From: Vermamoeba vermiformis
Lineage: Eukaryota > Tubulinea > Echinamoebida
Assembly (NCBI GenBank): GCA_045837725.1
Contig: JBEWZL010000053.1
Location: 1 to 64,000, forward strand
Direction: 5' to 3'
Length of the DNA: 64,000 nucleotides
In this document: piece by piece, positions 45,805-57,755 of the stretch
How the letters are laid out: each line of letters opens with the position of its first letter
Numbering within the stretch: the stretch's first letter is position 1
Made by a program: the position numbers and the translations under genes
The notes under the pieces: generated by a model
Databases searched by the model: none
Seen by the model: only the letters and a program-made list of their open reading frames with translations
What the model was told of the DNA's origin: nothing

Positions 45805-48800
45805 ATGCTGCAGAAGTTAAAGAGGTTGATTGGCGCCTCTGATAGATCAGAAAAATCAGCGGCTATTTCAGGAGACCTATTAAAAGATCAACGACTAACC
45901 AATTCAATTAATGAAATACAATTTCTTGAAGGCCACACGGATATTGTTAGATTATTGTTGCGGATTGATCAACGAAGGTACCAGAATCTTTCCTCAAAAT
46001 GTCCCTAGAATATTATGAAGATTTTTGCTAATAATATTGTGTACAATAATTTCATTTTGGCAGAGTTTTGAATTTAAACTCCATGTTCAGAAAATTAAAT
46101 AGAAATTGGCAGATCTTTTTATAAACCGTAAAAATGATAATTAAACCTCTACGTACAAATTTTACTTGACATAAATCATTTAATAATAATTAATAGGCCG
46201 TTAATAACATTCAGAAGGGTAGTTGATTAAAATTGAGGTTCTATTTTTAGGTTTTGCTCTGGCGGAGACGACGGTGCAATCTTAGTGTGGGACAGTGATT
46301 CAGGCGAGCTCTTGCTGCGATTGGTCGGTCACACGAGTCAAGTCACGTGCTTGTTGTTGCTGGATCGGGACACGTTGGTTACAGGCGGCAGTGACAAAAC
46401 ATTGCGACTATGGTCGTTAGTAGACGGCAAATGCCTTAAAGTCGTCGAACAGGCTCATAATGGCAGCGTTAAGGTAAAAAAAATCAAAAATTAACGCAAA
46501 ATATCCCAGATCCGTTTTTTTAGTTTAAATCGATTCTAGAATTAGCATAACATACATGTTAATTAGCCAATATTTTTGCAAATAATATTAATATTAATGA
46601 TGTTATTATGTAGTGTCTTACACGCATCAACACAAATCAATTTTGTTCTGGTGGCAATGACCGATATTTGCGCGTGTGGAACAACGATGGCAGTGCTGTC
46701 GGTGCTATTGAACGGCAAGAAGAAGAAAGTACGTAGCAAGTGCTATATTAATATGGTTTGATATTAATAATATTGGTTCATAGATCTGCATTGCATGACG
46801 GCGATTTCTGGCAACAAATTGGTGACCGGATCCACTTCTAGTTTATTACGTATCCTTTACATCCTATTAATAGCAATTATATTAGTAATATAATCGTATA
46901 TTTCCTTAATTATATTTAGTTGTATATAATACGGAGAGCTTAAAGTTCATGAAATTATTGGCTTATCACCGCGAATCTATTCGATGTATTGTTAATTTGA
47001 ACTGTAAGTCTACTGATTGATAATTACTAAATATGGTAATGCGAAATAATTCTTGCAATGTTTAGCGGAGAGTTTTATCTCGGCTTCGTTGGACGGAGCA
47101 ATTGTAATATGGAATTCGGACTCGTTGAATCCGACTTGTAAATTAGAGTACCCTGACAAATTTAAGACCGAACACAATCAATTTATATTGCCTGTACATC
47201 ATTTAGAACGATTAGGATACGTAAGTACATCAAATCTTTCGGAAATTCGAGTATTTTTTCTAAGAATTATTTTTCAGAATTATATTGCGGCGTGTATATC
47301 AAACGGATTTAGAATATACGACATTCAAACTGGTGATTGTGTGATGGATTGTCAAGGCGCGCATGAAGGCAATGTTAACCATATTATCCCTCTTTACAAC
47401 GGGTACGTTACATCCGCGACATTTTTTCGTCAGACAAATATCAATATCATTGTTGCTTATATCATATATATATATATATTAGTTTCGAATAATAATGATA
47501 TTAATAGTTTCAAAATAAGAAAATTTAAAAGCAGATCCGATCTGATTGATTTTTCATAATTATTGTAGTAACTAATATTCAATATGCTATTACAGTACGA
47601 GGCTTATTACATGCTCTGGTGATGCATCTATTCGAGTATGGGGCACTAAAGAAGACTTTACATTCCGCCGATCAATTTCAACGCAGAACGGATCTGTTTC
47701 AACTTCAGGCGAGTTCATAACGACCAGTGTTAGCATCAGTTCGGACGATATAATTAGCACCAACAACAATAACAACACTAATGGCACCAATGCTGGCGGC
47801 AGTTCTAGCGCCAAATCAATTCCAATTCCCTCCGCGAATAACAAGCGCGTGTTGTCCATGACCAAATCTGCTTCGACCAACAAATTGTCGTCGGCAAGGA
47901 AGAAAAAGAAGACTTATGTGCCGTAAGTATAATATACTCTCTATACTATACTTCCATAATGGTTGTTTGTGAATTTTTTTGTTTGGATGTAGTTCTTTTT
48001 TTGCTAGCCTGATTAATAGTCATATGAAAATGTAGTAAAAATATTATAACGTTCGTAGTATTATTTTGCGAAAGTGTTAATGTGTTTATGTTTTGCAGGC
48101 CTATTCTGGTGGGTGAGATGTGGGCTCATTCAGCGAGCATCAACACGTTGCTGCAAATTGACGAATCGACATTTGTCTCTGCTGGATCTGACGGACTATT
48201 GGTCATTTGGCGAGTACGTCATCATTAACTAACATTTACAGCATATTTATTATGGACAATGGTGATTCTAATGACTGCTTTATGGTAGGACGGAAAAATT
48301 CAAAATGAGAAGCGGATCGAGTCTTGCATTTATTGGCAACAAGAATTTGGCTGCAATGAAGACGAAGATAACAACAACGACGCGCTGTCAATGAACGAGT
48401 CGCGTAGTTTGAGACGAGTGGCCTCACAAGATTTTTTCAGCCTGGACGAAGATAATTTTGCGAGCCAATCGGAAATTTCCGAAGACGCGAAATCTACCAA
48501 TTCTGCGAGCGGAAAATACGATTCAGTGTCAAGTCAGTCGAATTTATTTTTGACGACATCAGGTGCCGGGCTGAACGATTCGAACAGCGGATTATTTGAC
48601 AGTATTGTCAGCACGGACGATCTCGACAGCGGTCTCTCGTCGCCGGCCAATCAATCCACGCCGACATTAGCCGTGCCTGTCGCACCGACGATGCTCGTCA
48701 GCAGTCCTTCGCTGTCACACGGCGGGTTAATTGGCGTGACAACAGTGCCGTCTTACATTTTGGAATACGCGGAAGAGTTGTACAAGGAGAAAGGCGTACG

Positions 48801-49017
48801 TATATTTAGGCGAATTAATTTACTTTAATTATAATTAAAATAATTAATTTTTTTGTTCAAAGATGTCATTGCAAGATATTTCAGCGCAATTGAAAAAACA
48901 AGTAAGTGACCGAAATATGATTATTTTTGATTAAAGGCTTATATTAATATTTTTTATTAGGGCAATAGCGATTCAATAATTAATGCAACAGTGTCACATC
49001 TGAAACAGCTCAAGTAA
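45805..49017 (+). CDS. wdr41: WDR41-like WD40 protein
   Basis: Twelve exons (45805-45977, 46251-46473, 46614-46728, 46784-46849, 46920-47003, 47066-47220, 47278-47402, 47596-47922, 48099-48213, 48289-48795, 48863-48901, 48961-49017) give 661 aa. The N-terminus (LKRLIG, then LEGHTDIVRLLLRIDQRR) and the repeat order match WDR41: FCSGGDDGAILVWDSDSGEL, VTGGSDKTLRLW, FCSGGNDRYLRVW, FISASLDGAIVIWNSDSL, then a YIAACISNGFRIYDIQTGD blade, LITCSGDASIRVW and FVSAGSDGLLVIW. Two long Ser/Asn-rich inserts (about 47640-47920 and 48330-48700) are not seen in animal WDR41. In animals WDR41 anchors the C9orf72-SMCR8 complex to lysosomes for autophagy and mTORC1 control. Assignment beyond the WD40 class rests on repeat pattern and order. 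Confidence 0.8.
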
Positions 49018-49093
49018 AAAAGGTCTAATTTAATATTATTTATTATTTCTTTCATACGAATATTGTTCTCCATATAACTACCAAATGATCATT

Positions 49094-50840
49094 TTAAAGG
49101 AGGGCAATGATTGCGACAATCATCGAGGCCATTCCGAGCACAACAGTTGAAGCAGTGCTGGAAGGATCGCTGAACGGCACAGCGGCGGTGGGAGTTTGAG
49201 AGTTCAACGGCGTGATGAGCATTTGAGTGTCAAACTTCTTGTTCTGAGTGCCAGTAGGAGGACCGTTGGATTGCGCGAGAGCAAATGTGAATCGCTTGGC
49301 GGTGGCTAAATCGTTAAGACCTTGCCATTGGACCTCGATATTAGCGCTGAATAGGAACGGTGCGTTGCTGTCGGTGTTGACGGGGAACATGTCCACCGGG
49401 GTCTCACCGACTGACACGACGAATTGGAAGCCCTCGGCGGTGGCGTTAAGTGGCGTGATCGCAAACTGGTTGGCTTGGGCGAGTAGGGTCTGAGCACCAG
49501 CAGCGAACAAAGAGCGTGAAGTGCTGTCTGGCAGCGTGTAAAATACGCTGGAGATGGACGAGTCGATGATCGTGGCTTTCGTGGACCACACTGTGGCCTT
49601 GAAGTACGCTGTTTGTGACGGCAAGAACGCGGTCTTCTTGGTCGTGTGTTGCGCGTCTTGATAGACCTCTAAGACACCGTTGAGATCAATGTCGAAACGA
49701 ACGACTTGGCAGAAGTCTTCTGAGACGACGTTTGAAGCAATGAGACCGGTGTTGGTGTTCGCATCCAGCGGGCAGGCGGCACTTGGACCACGACAAGCGA
49801 ACAACGTGGTCAAGTTGTATTGACCAGTCATGTTGCACGCTGTGTTGGGCTCCAAGACTAAACGGATCTTTTGAGTGCAAATGGAGTTCTGGGTCTCAGG
49901 GCAGTTCAGATCCGTGATGCTGTAGTTGGATGTGATCGGGAATGGAGTCTGGTAAGAAAATTAAAATTAGAATGGATATTCAATACTATTTATTACTTAC
50001 AACAAGGTTAATAATATCGGAGATCTTGAAAGGATATTGCAAGGAGGTCGTGTACTCCAAAACACCAGTGTTGGTGATCGGATCGTACCCTTGCAACGTA
50101 ATTGCAGCCAAGAGGTTGACGGCGCTAAATACGGAAATCTCAGAAGTGACCTATAATATAAATGGATTAGTAAGTATGGAGTGTACTCCTTAAATCTCGG
50201 AAAAATTTTGTGGATGTGGCGAGATACTTACGGTGATTCGTTTAGGGAATCGGATTTCCACGCGGATGATGGATTGCGTGGTACGGGTCAACGGAACACC
50301 TCGTTGCTCACCAATCATATCGCGTTGAGTAATCTTCAAGACATTTCTCAAGTAGGTGTAAGTGCTGTCGGAGTTGTCGTAGGTCCATCCGCAAGATCCA
50401 ACGGCATCGGCTATAGTAACGACAATGACGAAGGTATCATTGCATCCAGTGACGGTCTTAGTCCACAAAGCACCGGGGTAAGTACAAGTTCCGTCTTCAT
50501 TGAGCATTTCGATGGTCGCATCCAATCTGCTTGTAACGAGCGGGGATTTGATAACGAGAGTAATTTCGCCATTGTTCACGCTAGATTGGCTTTCATCGAG
50601 GTAAGGAATATATCCGGTTACCAATTGATCGGGAGCAGGATTAAAAGCGCATTGAGGATCTGCTTTCAAGGAACAGTCGGCAAAGCCCGATCCAGCGCCG
50701 TAGTAGCCAGAGTAGCAGCTGCAGATAAGGCCAGGAGTTTGAACGCCTCCATTGACGGTATTGTCGTACGGGCAGTAAGTTTGAGCGAATGCTGCGCCGA
50801 TGAGGCAAAAGACGAGGAGACTTTTGAGAGCTTTGTTCAT
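49094..50840 (-). CDS. Secreted, probably GPI-anchored surface protein
   Basis: Three exons (50232-50840, 50001-50150, 49094-49948) give 537 aa. It has a clean signal peptide (ALKSLLVFCLIGAAFA), a Cys-rich N-terminal part (CSCYSGYYGAGSGFADC), long beta-rich regions with many N-glycosylation sequons and scattered cysteines, and a C-terminal hydrophobic tail (TASTVVLGMASMIVAIIALL) with small residues just before it, typical of a GPI-addition signal. I recognise no named domain. Codon use is more GC-rich than the neighbours, which often marks high expression. It is likely an abundant surface or cyst-wall glycoprotein. Confidence 0.78.
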
Positions 50841-51359
50841 AAGACGTGACCAAAAAAAAGGTATGCTATATAGGCAATATATTCTTTTTTTCTTCTTCTA
50901 ATTTATCGTTCGATCGTCTTCTAGCTTTCTGTTTGAGTTTTCTTCTTGCTTTGTTCGATCTAAAGTTGTTCTTTGCTGTTCTTCTTTTTGTTCTCTTCTT
51001 CGCGGTTTGTCAGTTGTTGTCTATGCTTTGTTTTTAAACCAAGATTTGGGTATTGACGTTCGATCATTTAAACCTGCAAAATCTGGCCGAGCGCAGAAAT
51101 AATCTACAAGTTTTTGCCGTAAAAGGAAATTTGTGTGGCAACTAATCCATTACAACAGTAGTGCGCGAATCCACTCACCATATCATCGAGATTCTTTATT
51201 CGTACTGCTGGATTTGGCCTGGTTGGAGGCTCTGAGGATTGCAGTGGATTTGGATCCCACCGCATCCAGCGTTTTAACCGGGCCTGTGCCGTTTAGCGCA
51301 TTATATCAATAAATATATTTTTAAGTATTTACTCATTCCAAAATATTATGTTTATTAAT
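50841..51359. other. Intergenic, promoter side of surface-protein gene
   Basis: About 520 bp between the surface-protein start and the 3' end of the channel gene. It begins with a pyrimidine-rich tract (TTCTTTTTTTCTTCTTC and repeats, 50880-51000), which reads as a purine tract on the gene's strand just upstream of its start. No gene or RNA was recognised. Confidence 0.45.
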
Positions 51360-53768
51360 TTACAAGCGGTTCTCAGAGCCAGGCTGACTGGTGGATGCAG
51401 TGAAGTGATGACCGCACGAGGGACATTGCACGTGCACCGTGTTGTTAGCTGGGAACGAGACTCGTACACTGCGACTGTGACGTTGTGACGGGTCAGGCGA
51501 GTATAGCCCTGAAGACGTGCTGTGACCCGGATGCAGATCTCGTCGAACAATTGGCTCTATAAACAAACATTAGTAAAATATTTCAAAAACTCCGATAAGC
51601 CCAAAACATAAATTATTATTATTTAAATATTAAAATTGCTTGAATTTTCCGACAGCAAATTTAGATTTGGATGTGGATGCAGATCCAAATGGATTACTTA
51701 TAATAAGGGGTTATAATAATAGGTACCTATAATGATCTTCTGTTGTGTTTGGGATCTAGCGACATCAGCGATGAGTTTAGACAAATCGTTGATCGAGCCA
51801 ATGCGCGGTGGCGTGTGAATGTTGGGCGAAGGCGTGATGAACACGTGATTGTCGGGACTGGTCGGCGGAATATTCGTGTTGTTGATGGTGTTGGACAGCA
51901 AGGTCTTTTCTTCTTCCGCTTGTTTTTCTTTGTCTTCTTTGTCGCCTTCATCCTCCTCCTTTTCTTCCTTTTCGTCTTTTTTTTCTTCTTTCTCGTCTTC
52001 TTCGTCGTAGTCCTGGGACCAAAAATATCGATTAATAAATAATTGAATATAAGAGGTTGTCGCAAAAATTATAATTAGTATTAAACGAGTTATTTTGTGA
52101 CATTTTCAGGGCTGTCGATTGAAATAGCTTGCTTCCGTGAAAAAATAGTTTGACACCTGTCAATCACTGATCTCCGTGAAAGTCGTCAATTTGATCGTAC
52201 AATCGCTTGAATGTCACTTACAAGCGAGGCCGTACAAATCTGACAACAGTCAGACCGAAAAGTTTCAGCGCGTGTCAATTGACACCAATGACACGTGTCA
52301 AACAAAAATTAAAGAACGTGAGCGCCCTCTCGTACCTTTTCGTCTTTTTCATCGCGCTGCTGCACAATGCTCTCAAAGTCCACGTCCAGATAAGCCATGG
52401 CCGGGTCATTCGGATGCATTTTGAACCACTGCACTAAAAAGCCGTTGCCTATTGTGGCAATAGGAATGGCGAACAATGCGACTACAGAAATGAATTAGCA
52501 TTACCATGTTAGGAAAGTGCTTTGGGATCGTTACGCACTTGATGCAAATGCGGCGATCGATGACAACATTTTTCCAACAGGCGTGAAGGGATAACCTTCA
52601 AAGCCACCCATGCCTGACAACTGCAGCGTTGCAATCCATAATGTGCGGGGCATACTAAATAAGGAAATTATGAATAAAATTGATAAAATAGTTGCAAAGT
52701 TTAAGCGCCCTTTTGATGCATCAAAAAAATATACGAGTTTCTAATTAAAGTTCATCGAATTATATATGATATTTTCCTTATTAGGAAGTGCTGTCACGTG
52801 ATTTTTTGGTCTTACCTGCCAAAGGCGTCTTCGTCAACCGTTCGCTGCGTGATGTAAAGTAACGTGGCTTGCACGACCATCAACACTGCGTCTAAAAATA
52901 GCGCGGCACCCAAGACCTTTCTACTGTCCCAAATGACTTTTCCTATTATGGAAAATGTGTGCGAGTACTTCTCGGCTTTGAAAAGACGGAAAAATCTGAG
53001 CACTCGGAAGAGGAACACGTAACGGAGTTTTCGCTCGTAGTAAAATATCAATAGGTCCAAGTAGTATGGAACAATTGATACGAGATCGATGAGCGATATT
53101 GGAGAGAAGAAAAATCTGAAAATTTCATTAAATAAATAATAATAATAATTATTTTTTATATTTAGTCAAATTATTAATAGACTTACTTTAATCTCGTGCA
53201 ACAACAATTCCTCGATTTTTTTAAATTTTCTACGGAGCACCATAATCTAAAATAAGCAAGTTAGGAAATGTCAACTGAAAAGGCGGAGCTACATCCGAAA
53301 TTTACCTCAAAAGATACTCTACGGTGAATACTGATACTGTACATGTTTCTATAGTATCAAATATAAAGCTCGCTTTGGGATTGTCCGCGAGCGTTTGTTC
53401 CGTGCTTAAAATAAACGACAAAACGTTTATAAAGATCATGCTGCCGATCACCAACTCCAACGTGCGACTAAATATTTTTAATAATTTATATGAATATTTT
53501 AGAGTTATTTACCTCCAAGTAGAATAGCCAAACATCAATCGGTAAGTCTGGTACCGCAATCTGAAATATTCATAACAAATTAATTTTATAAGGTTAATTC
53601 AGAAAATTATAAGATTAAGAAATTATCGCTTCCGAAATAATAATATGATACTTACCTTCGATATAATGAATAAGCTGTTGGTCTACTTCTAAATCCAGAA
53701 GAATAGAAATGCGGATTTATTAACGGACTGTTTTCTTCATTTGCTTCTCCTTCCATTTCGAATTTCAT
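51360..53768 (-). CDS. Six-TM voltage-gated channel (Kv-like) with atypical pore
   Basis: Nine exons (53656-53768, 53513-53560, 53306-53467, 53187-53246, 52816-53115, 52539-52654, 52336-52481, 51727-52012, 51360-51556) give 475 aa with closed phases. S1 is near LELVIGSMIFINVLSFIL, S2 has the ETCTVSVFTVEYLLR acidic and Arg pattern, S3 reads SLIDLVSIVPYYLDLL, and S4 is a regular voltage sensor (RKLRYVFLFRVLRFFRLFK). S5 and S6 (SIAAFASIALFAIPIATIGN) follow Kv channels. The pore loop reads TLWIATLQLSGMGGFEGYP where Kv channels have T-x-G-Y-G-D, so potassium selectivity is doubtful. The cytosolic tail has a Lys/Glu-rich stretch and a closing CPSCGHH motif. The intron before the tail is 323 nt, the longest in this gene. 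Confidence 0.85.
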
Positions 53769-54065
53769 AACATGCTAACACTAATTATTCATTACTTAAG
53801 TGTATTGTTTCAATAGATACACTATTTAAGTAATAACCAAAAATTACCAAAAAAAACTTTTATTTATTCCATGGAATCACGTGATTATCGAAGACTTATC
53901 GGGTATAAGACAGGTATTTGTGCGCTTAAATATAATATTTACACTAGAATAAGAATGATCTGAAGCTTGACATCGTATCGTAGCTTCAAATTTATTGCCT
54001 TATTTTAATCGTTATTTTCTGGATTAAATTCCTCAAAATTGTTAAAATTCCTTAATTTCCTTCTA

Positions 54066-55580
54066 TTAGCCAAGAATTCTATTGTATTCTTGCGACTGAG
54101 GCACGAACGAGATTTTCTTCTGCAAATTTCCATTCTCGTCCAAATATAACAACACAACAGCACCTCTATTCGGAGTCATATAATTATAGCATGTAGGACT
54201 GAATAATTTGAGCAATTTTCCGTCAAAAATAAATTCTGCTCCGTCTTTGCCCAGGTAACTCGATTGAATGATCAGTTCCAACTTGTTCGTCTTCAAGAAC
54301 TAATAACAATAATAAAATTAATTAAAATAACCACGTAATATTCTCAAAAAAATAAATATCAAAAAGGATTTACCAAGGCCTGGATCTGGATCAATTTCAA
54401 AAAATGAGATCCAGTATTGAATTTAACTATCAAAGAGTTTCTTCCACTTACTTCGTGTACGACATTACTGCCAAATATAAATCCAGCTCCTCGTGGAGAC
54501 AGTTGAAATCCTTCAATGCCTTCTTCAGGCGTGGAATACATCAGTGCGGACATTGGTCCGTCGGCTGGAATGTCTTGTTTGCGATCAATGGCAAGGATAT
54601 CATCGATAGTATGGATGTCTAGTAATAATAAGCTATTAGCATCTAACTAACTGAATAACGGATCTAGCTTTTTTTTTGATGGAAATTTAGCGTACCTGGA
54701 GATAAGCCACCATGAAGGCAAAATGCCTTTTTATCGACAATCTGAATTAAATATTAGTTTTATTAAATAATTAAATTTATTATTGAATTAAATTGTGCGG
54801 ACTTACAGCGCATAAAGGCAAACAATCGAAGACGTCGCAAAAAGAATCAAATAGAGTCGGATGATGATGGTATTTCCCCATCAATTCATCATAAAATCCA
54901 TATATTTGCGTAATTTCACGTGATTCATGCGAGCCTCGTAATATTGTAATGCGATGAGGGTACCTAAAACCAAAATTAGATCTTGAGAAAAAAATTAGCT
55001 GAAATAGGTGATTGGTTAAAATGGTCGGTATTACTTACATGTCCTTCAAGGCAAATAAATATACTATTGATTCAATACTATGAAGGCCTCGGTCAACAAC
55101 ATCGCCCTGAACAAAAAAGATGAGAAACTTGAAACAGCACTACTGTCGATTTTAACAATAAATATATCAGTATAATGTTATATATAATATGTATAGAGTA
55201 TTAATCGTACCAGAAATAGATATTGATGGGCAGGTAAGTCTCCACCAATTTTGAAGATCTCGAGTAACTCGAAGAACTGACCGTGTATGTCCGAAACTAC
55301 TGTTACCGGTCCTTTAATATCAATGATGTTCGATTCAGCATCGAAAATCGCCTTTACCTGACGTAGATAATAATTAAATTTTTGATCGGTTATTATCCTT
55401 ATTAATTTCGATTTGAACGTTAAAATTAGATTCATTAGCATGAATAATTGCAACAAATATTTACGGCATATTATTTGCGTATTTGTGATTGCTTACCCGC
55501 GTTAGTAAGTTAATTAACTCCTCTGCATCCAGCAGCTCGCATTTCTCCAGCTTGGCAAGCAAGCTTCGTTCGCATTCCAT
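54066..55580 (-). CDS. PPP-family (PP2A/PP4/PP6-like) pseudophosphatase
   Basis: Seven exons (55497-55580, 55211-55357, 55039-55106, 54807-54963, 54696-54741, 54452-54618, 54066-54299) give 300 aa, the standard PPP catalytic-subunit length. Metal-site motifs are partly kept: SDIHGQ (usually GDIHGQ), GDVVDRG, HGGLSPD. Others are lost: GNHE is GSHE, the RAHQ histidine is replaced ([12 protein letters not shown]), the W-S-D-P segment is MYSTPEE, and SAPNYCYRCGN is [13 protein letters not shown]. Two metal-ligand positions (Asn of GNHE and His of RAHQ) are therefore gone. The protein is predicted inactive, perhaps a scaffold-competing or substrate-trapping homologue. The intact frame through seven exons argues that it is maintained. 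The 152-nt final intron contains an in-frame micro-stretch that I did not treat as an exon. Confidence 0.85.
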
Positions 55581-55748
55581 AATAAATTAATAATATTATG
55601 CTTCTGGAAATATTTACATAATTGTTGCTATTCTGTTGTTGTGTTTGTGATTTCAGATCTGAAAAAACGTCAAACAAGAAAGTACTGAGTTTAGTCTTAT
55701 CAATGATTTTCGTAATCATAATTTGAACATTCACTCTTTGAAAGTTTA

Positions 55749-57064
55749 TTAGATTATCATGACAAGTACAAGCATCAATAGCATCGAGTTTACAAAGATC
55801 GAGTTGCCGTTGGAGATCTGGCTACTGCTTGGGCTGTTGTAATTGTTTTTGGACGGACTGTTGCTCGCACTTGGACTGCTTGGGCTATCACTAGGATTGT
55901 TTATTGATGACGGACTGTTGCTCTCGCTTGGACTATTATTGTTATCGCTGGGTACTGCAACAGCTTGGCAGCCATTCGGACCGACGCCGTTACCAGTGTA
56001 GCCGTCGTTACACGTGCACGTGTATCCACCATCGTTGTTCAAGCATGTTGCAAATGAGCTGCATGGCGAGAGAGTGGCGCACTCATCGATGTCTATATAA
56101 AGAAAATTAGCATATGAGTGGACTCAAAGATCGGGATCCAGCTGTCGCGGAACTTACCAACACAAGTTCCGTTATTCTTCTCAAATCCTTCATCGCAAAC
56201 GCATTCGAACGATCCTGGAGTATTTGAACACGTGACATTGTAGCCCTGACAGGGAGACTCACTGCATTCGTCAATATCTAGAAGATCAGTTAGTACACAC
56301 GCAAAGTCACCAAAAATCTTTAAAGAGTTAAAAATCTTTTCATATATAAGCAGTTTTGGCTCGTTAAGTGATGCTATATATGATGCTGGTAGCTTACCAA
56401 CGCATTCAGTGCCGTTAAAACGAAAGCCTTGATTGCACGTGAGGTATTGCAGGTTGTCGATAAAGCACGGCACGTTCGGGGCAAAAAAATTGATGTATCC
56501 AATGGGTACAGTCGATGCATAGCCAATAGTCTTATAAGTGTTGACTCCGGGAAGAGTTGGCAAATCCTGGCACTCAATGGAGTGCGATTGTGGATCGTAG
56601 ATCTGGACCGAAGGGACCGGAGTGGCCCAAGCAGTTGCATAATTAACTCTTGCAACGAACGCAGTGATTGGTGGGATAAATTGGAGGGTGCATAGGCCAG
56701 CTGTTAAGCCCTGCATGAAGAATCCAGGCATTTCCGTTGCAGATCCGCTCCAGACCACGGTGCTATTCCAGCTCATAGACCTATAGCCTGCACTGCCATT
56801 TACAATAGCGCAATGAACGTATCCAGGCGTGCCTTGTTGAAACACAGCAATCGATTGGTTGCCTTGAGAAAGACTGAGGGGGCCAGAACTACCGTACCAA
56901 GTGCTTTGCAGTCCAAGGTCATCAAAGGTGATCATATTTGACGTAGGTAATGGTGCGTTAAGTGGTGTTGCCGCCGGATTGCCGCTCGGATAGCATTGTG
57001 ATCTGACAACAGATCCACTCACTAAAGCAAGAACGATAAATAACAGAACTGAATTATGGGACAT
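55749..57064 (-). CDS. Secreted EGF-repeat protein, probably GPI-anchored
   Basis: Three exons (56398-57064, 56158-56277, 55749-56092) give 376 aa. After a signal peptide (VLLFIVLALVSGSVVRS) comes a ~200-residue beta-rich region with a few cysteines and N-glycosylation sequons. Two calcium-binding EGF domains follow, each encoded with its start at an exon boundary: DIDECSESPCQGYNVTC to GFEKNNGTC, and DIDECATLSPCSSFATC to DGYTGNGVG. A Ser/Pro/Asn-rich spacer and a terminal hydrophobic segment (FVNSMLLMLVLVMII) end it, like a GPI signal. The layout suggests cell adhesion or matrix binding. The first domain is not recognised. Confidence 0.85.
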
Positions 57065-57755
57065 TATTATTGTGTTGTTGTATGTATATAACAAAAACAG
57101 ATATTAAACTAACCTGGCACTTGGTTTTTATGCTTTTCGAAAGGACTTGACACGGTGGCGTTTTGACAGTTAATCAAACTTCGAAAGTTAAAAATCTTCT
57201 GTTATATAATCGCTACAATAGATCTATTGCTTACCCCTTATTCTGTGGATTTAGTTTTGGAAGGCTCCGCTGGTTTCAACCCCTTTCAAAACCGTACATT
57301 CCGTACGGAAAACTCGCTACAGGCGTGTAGCCGTTTTGGATGTACTAAAGTTACTAATGAGTCTGTTTCAATCATAAATCGAGGAGCACTAGTGCTATTA
57401 GATTATTACATAGTGGTCAAGCACAGCGGAAGTTATTCTATTTGTACGAAAATATTTTTCGACCAACTGCTTAATTATTAAAATTAGCTTTCAAAAATTG
57501 GATTTAACCTAATGAGCGAAAACGTACTGTACGGTTACATTTAAATCGGTCGATTAAAAAATTAAAAATAAATTTTGGTAATTTTAGTATTGAACGTTAT
57601 GCTTTAATAAAGGGTTATTATGCACATGTAGTGCGAAAATATAATAATATTACCTTCCATTATATTTCTTTCGGTTTTGTATAAAATCAAAGATACTTGG
57701 TGCACAGAAAGTCAAGCGGACAAACTATTTCCACATTTTTTCTGAAGAAACCAAA
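57065..57755. other. Divergent intergenic region, no gene seen
   Basis: About 690 bp between divergent starts. A plus-strand open frame (57227-57481) lacks splice partners and recognisable motifs, so I do not call it. AT-rich, with no repeat noticed. Confidence 0.4.

Noticed and set aside
54359-54380. Micro-exon of four codons in the last intron of the pseudophosphatase
   Set aside because: Joining the flanking exons directly gives the family-length alignment (V-V-x-x-F), so an extra exon is not needed.
57227-57481. Plus-strand 84-codon open frame as a gene
   Set aside because: No homology-like motifs, no splice partners and AT-rich chance length in a divergent promoter region.
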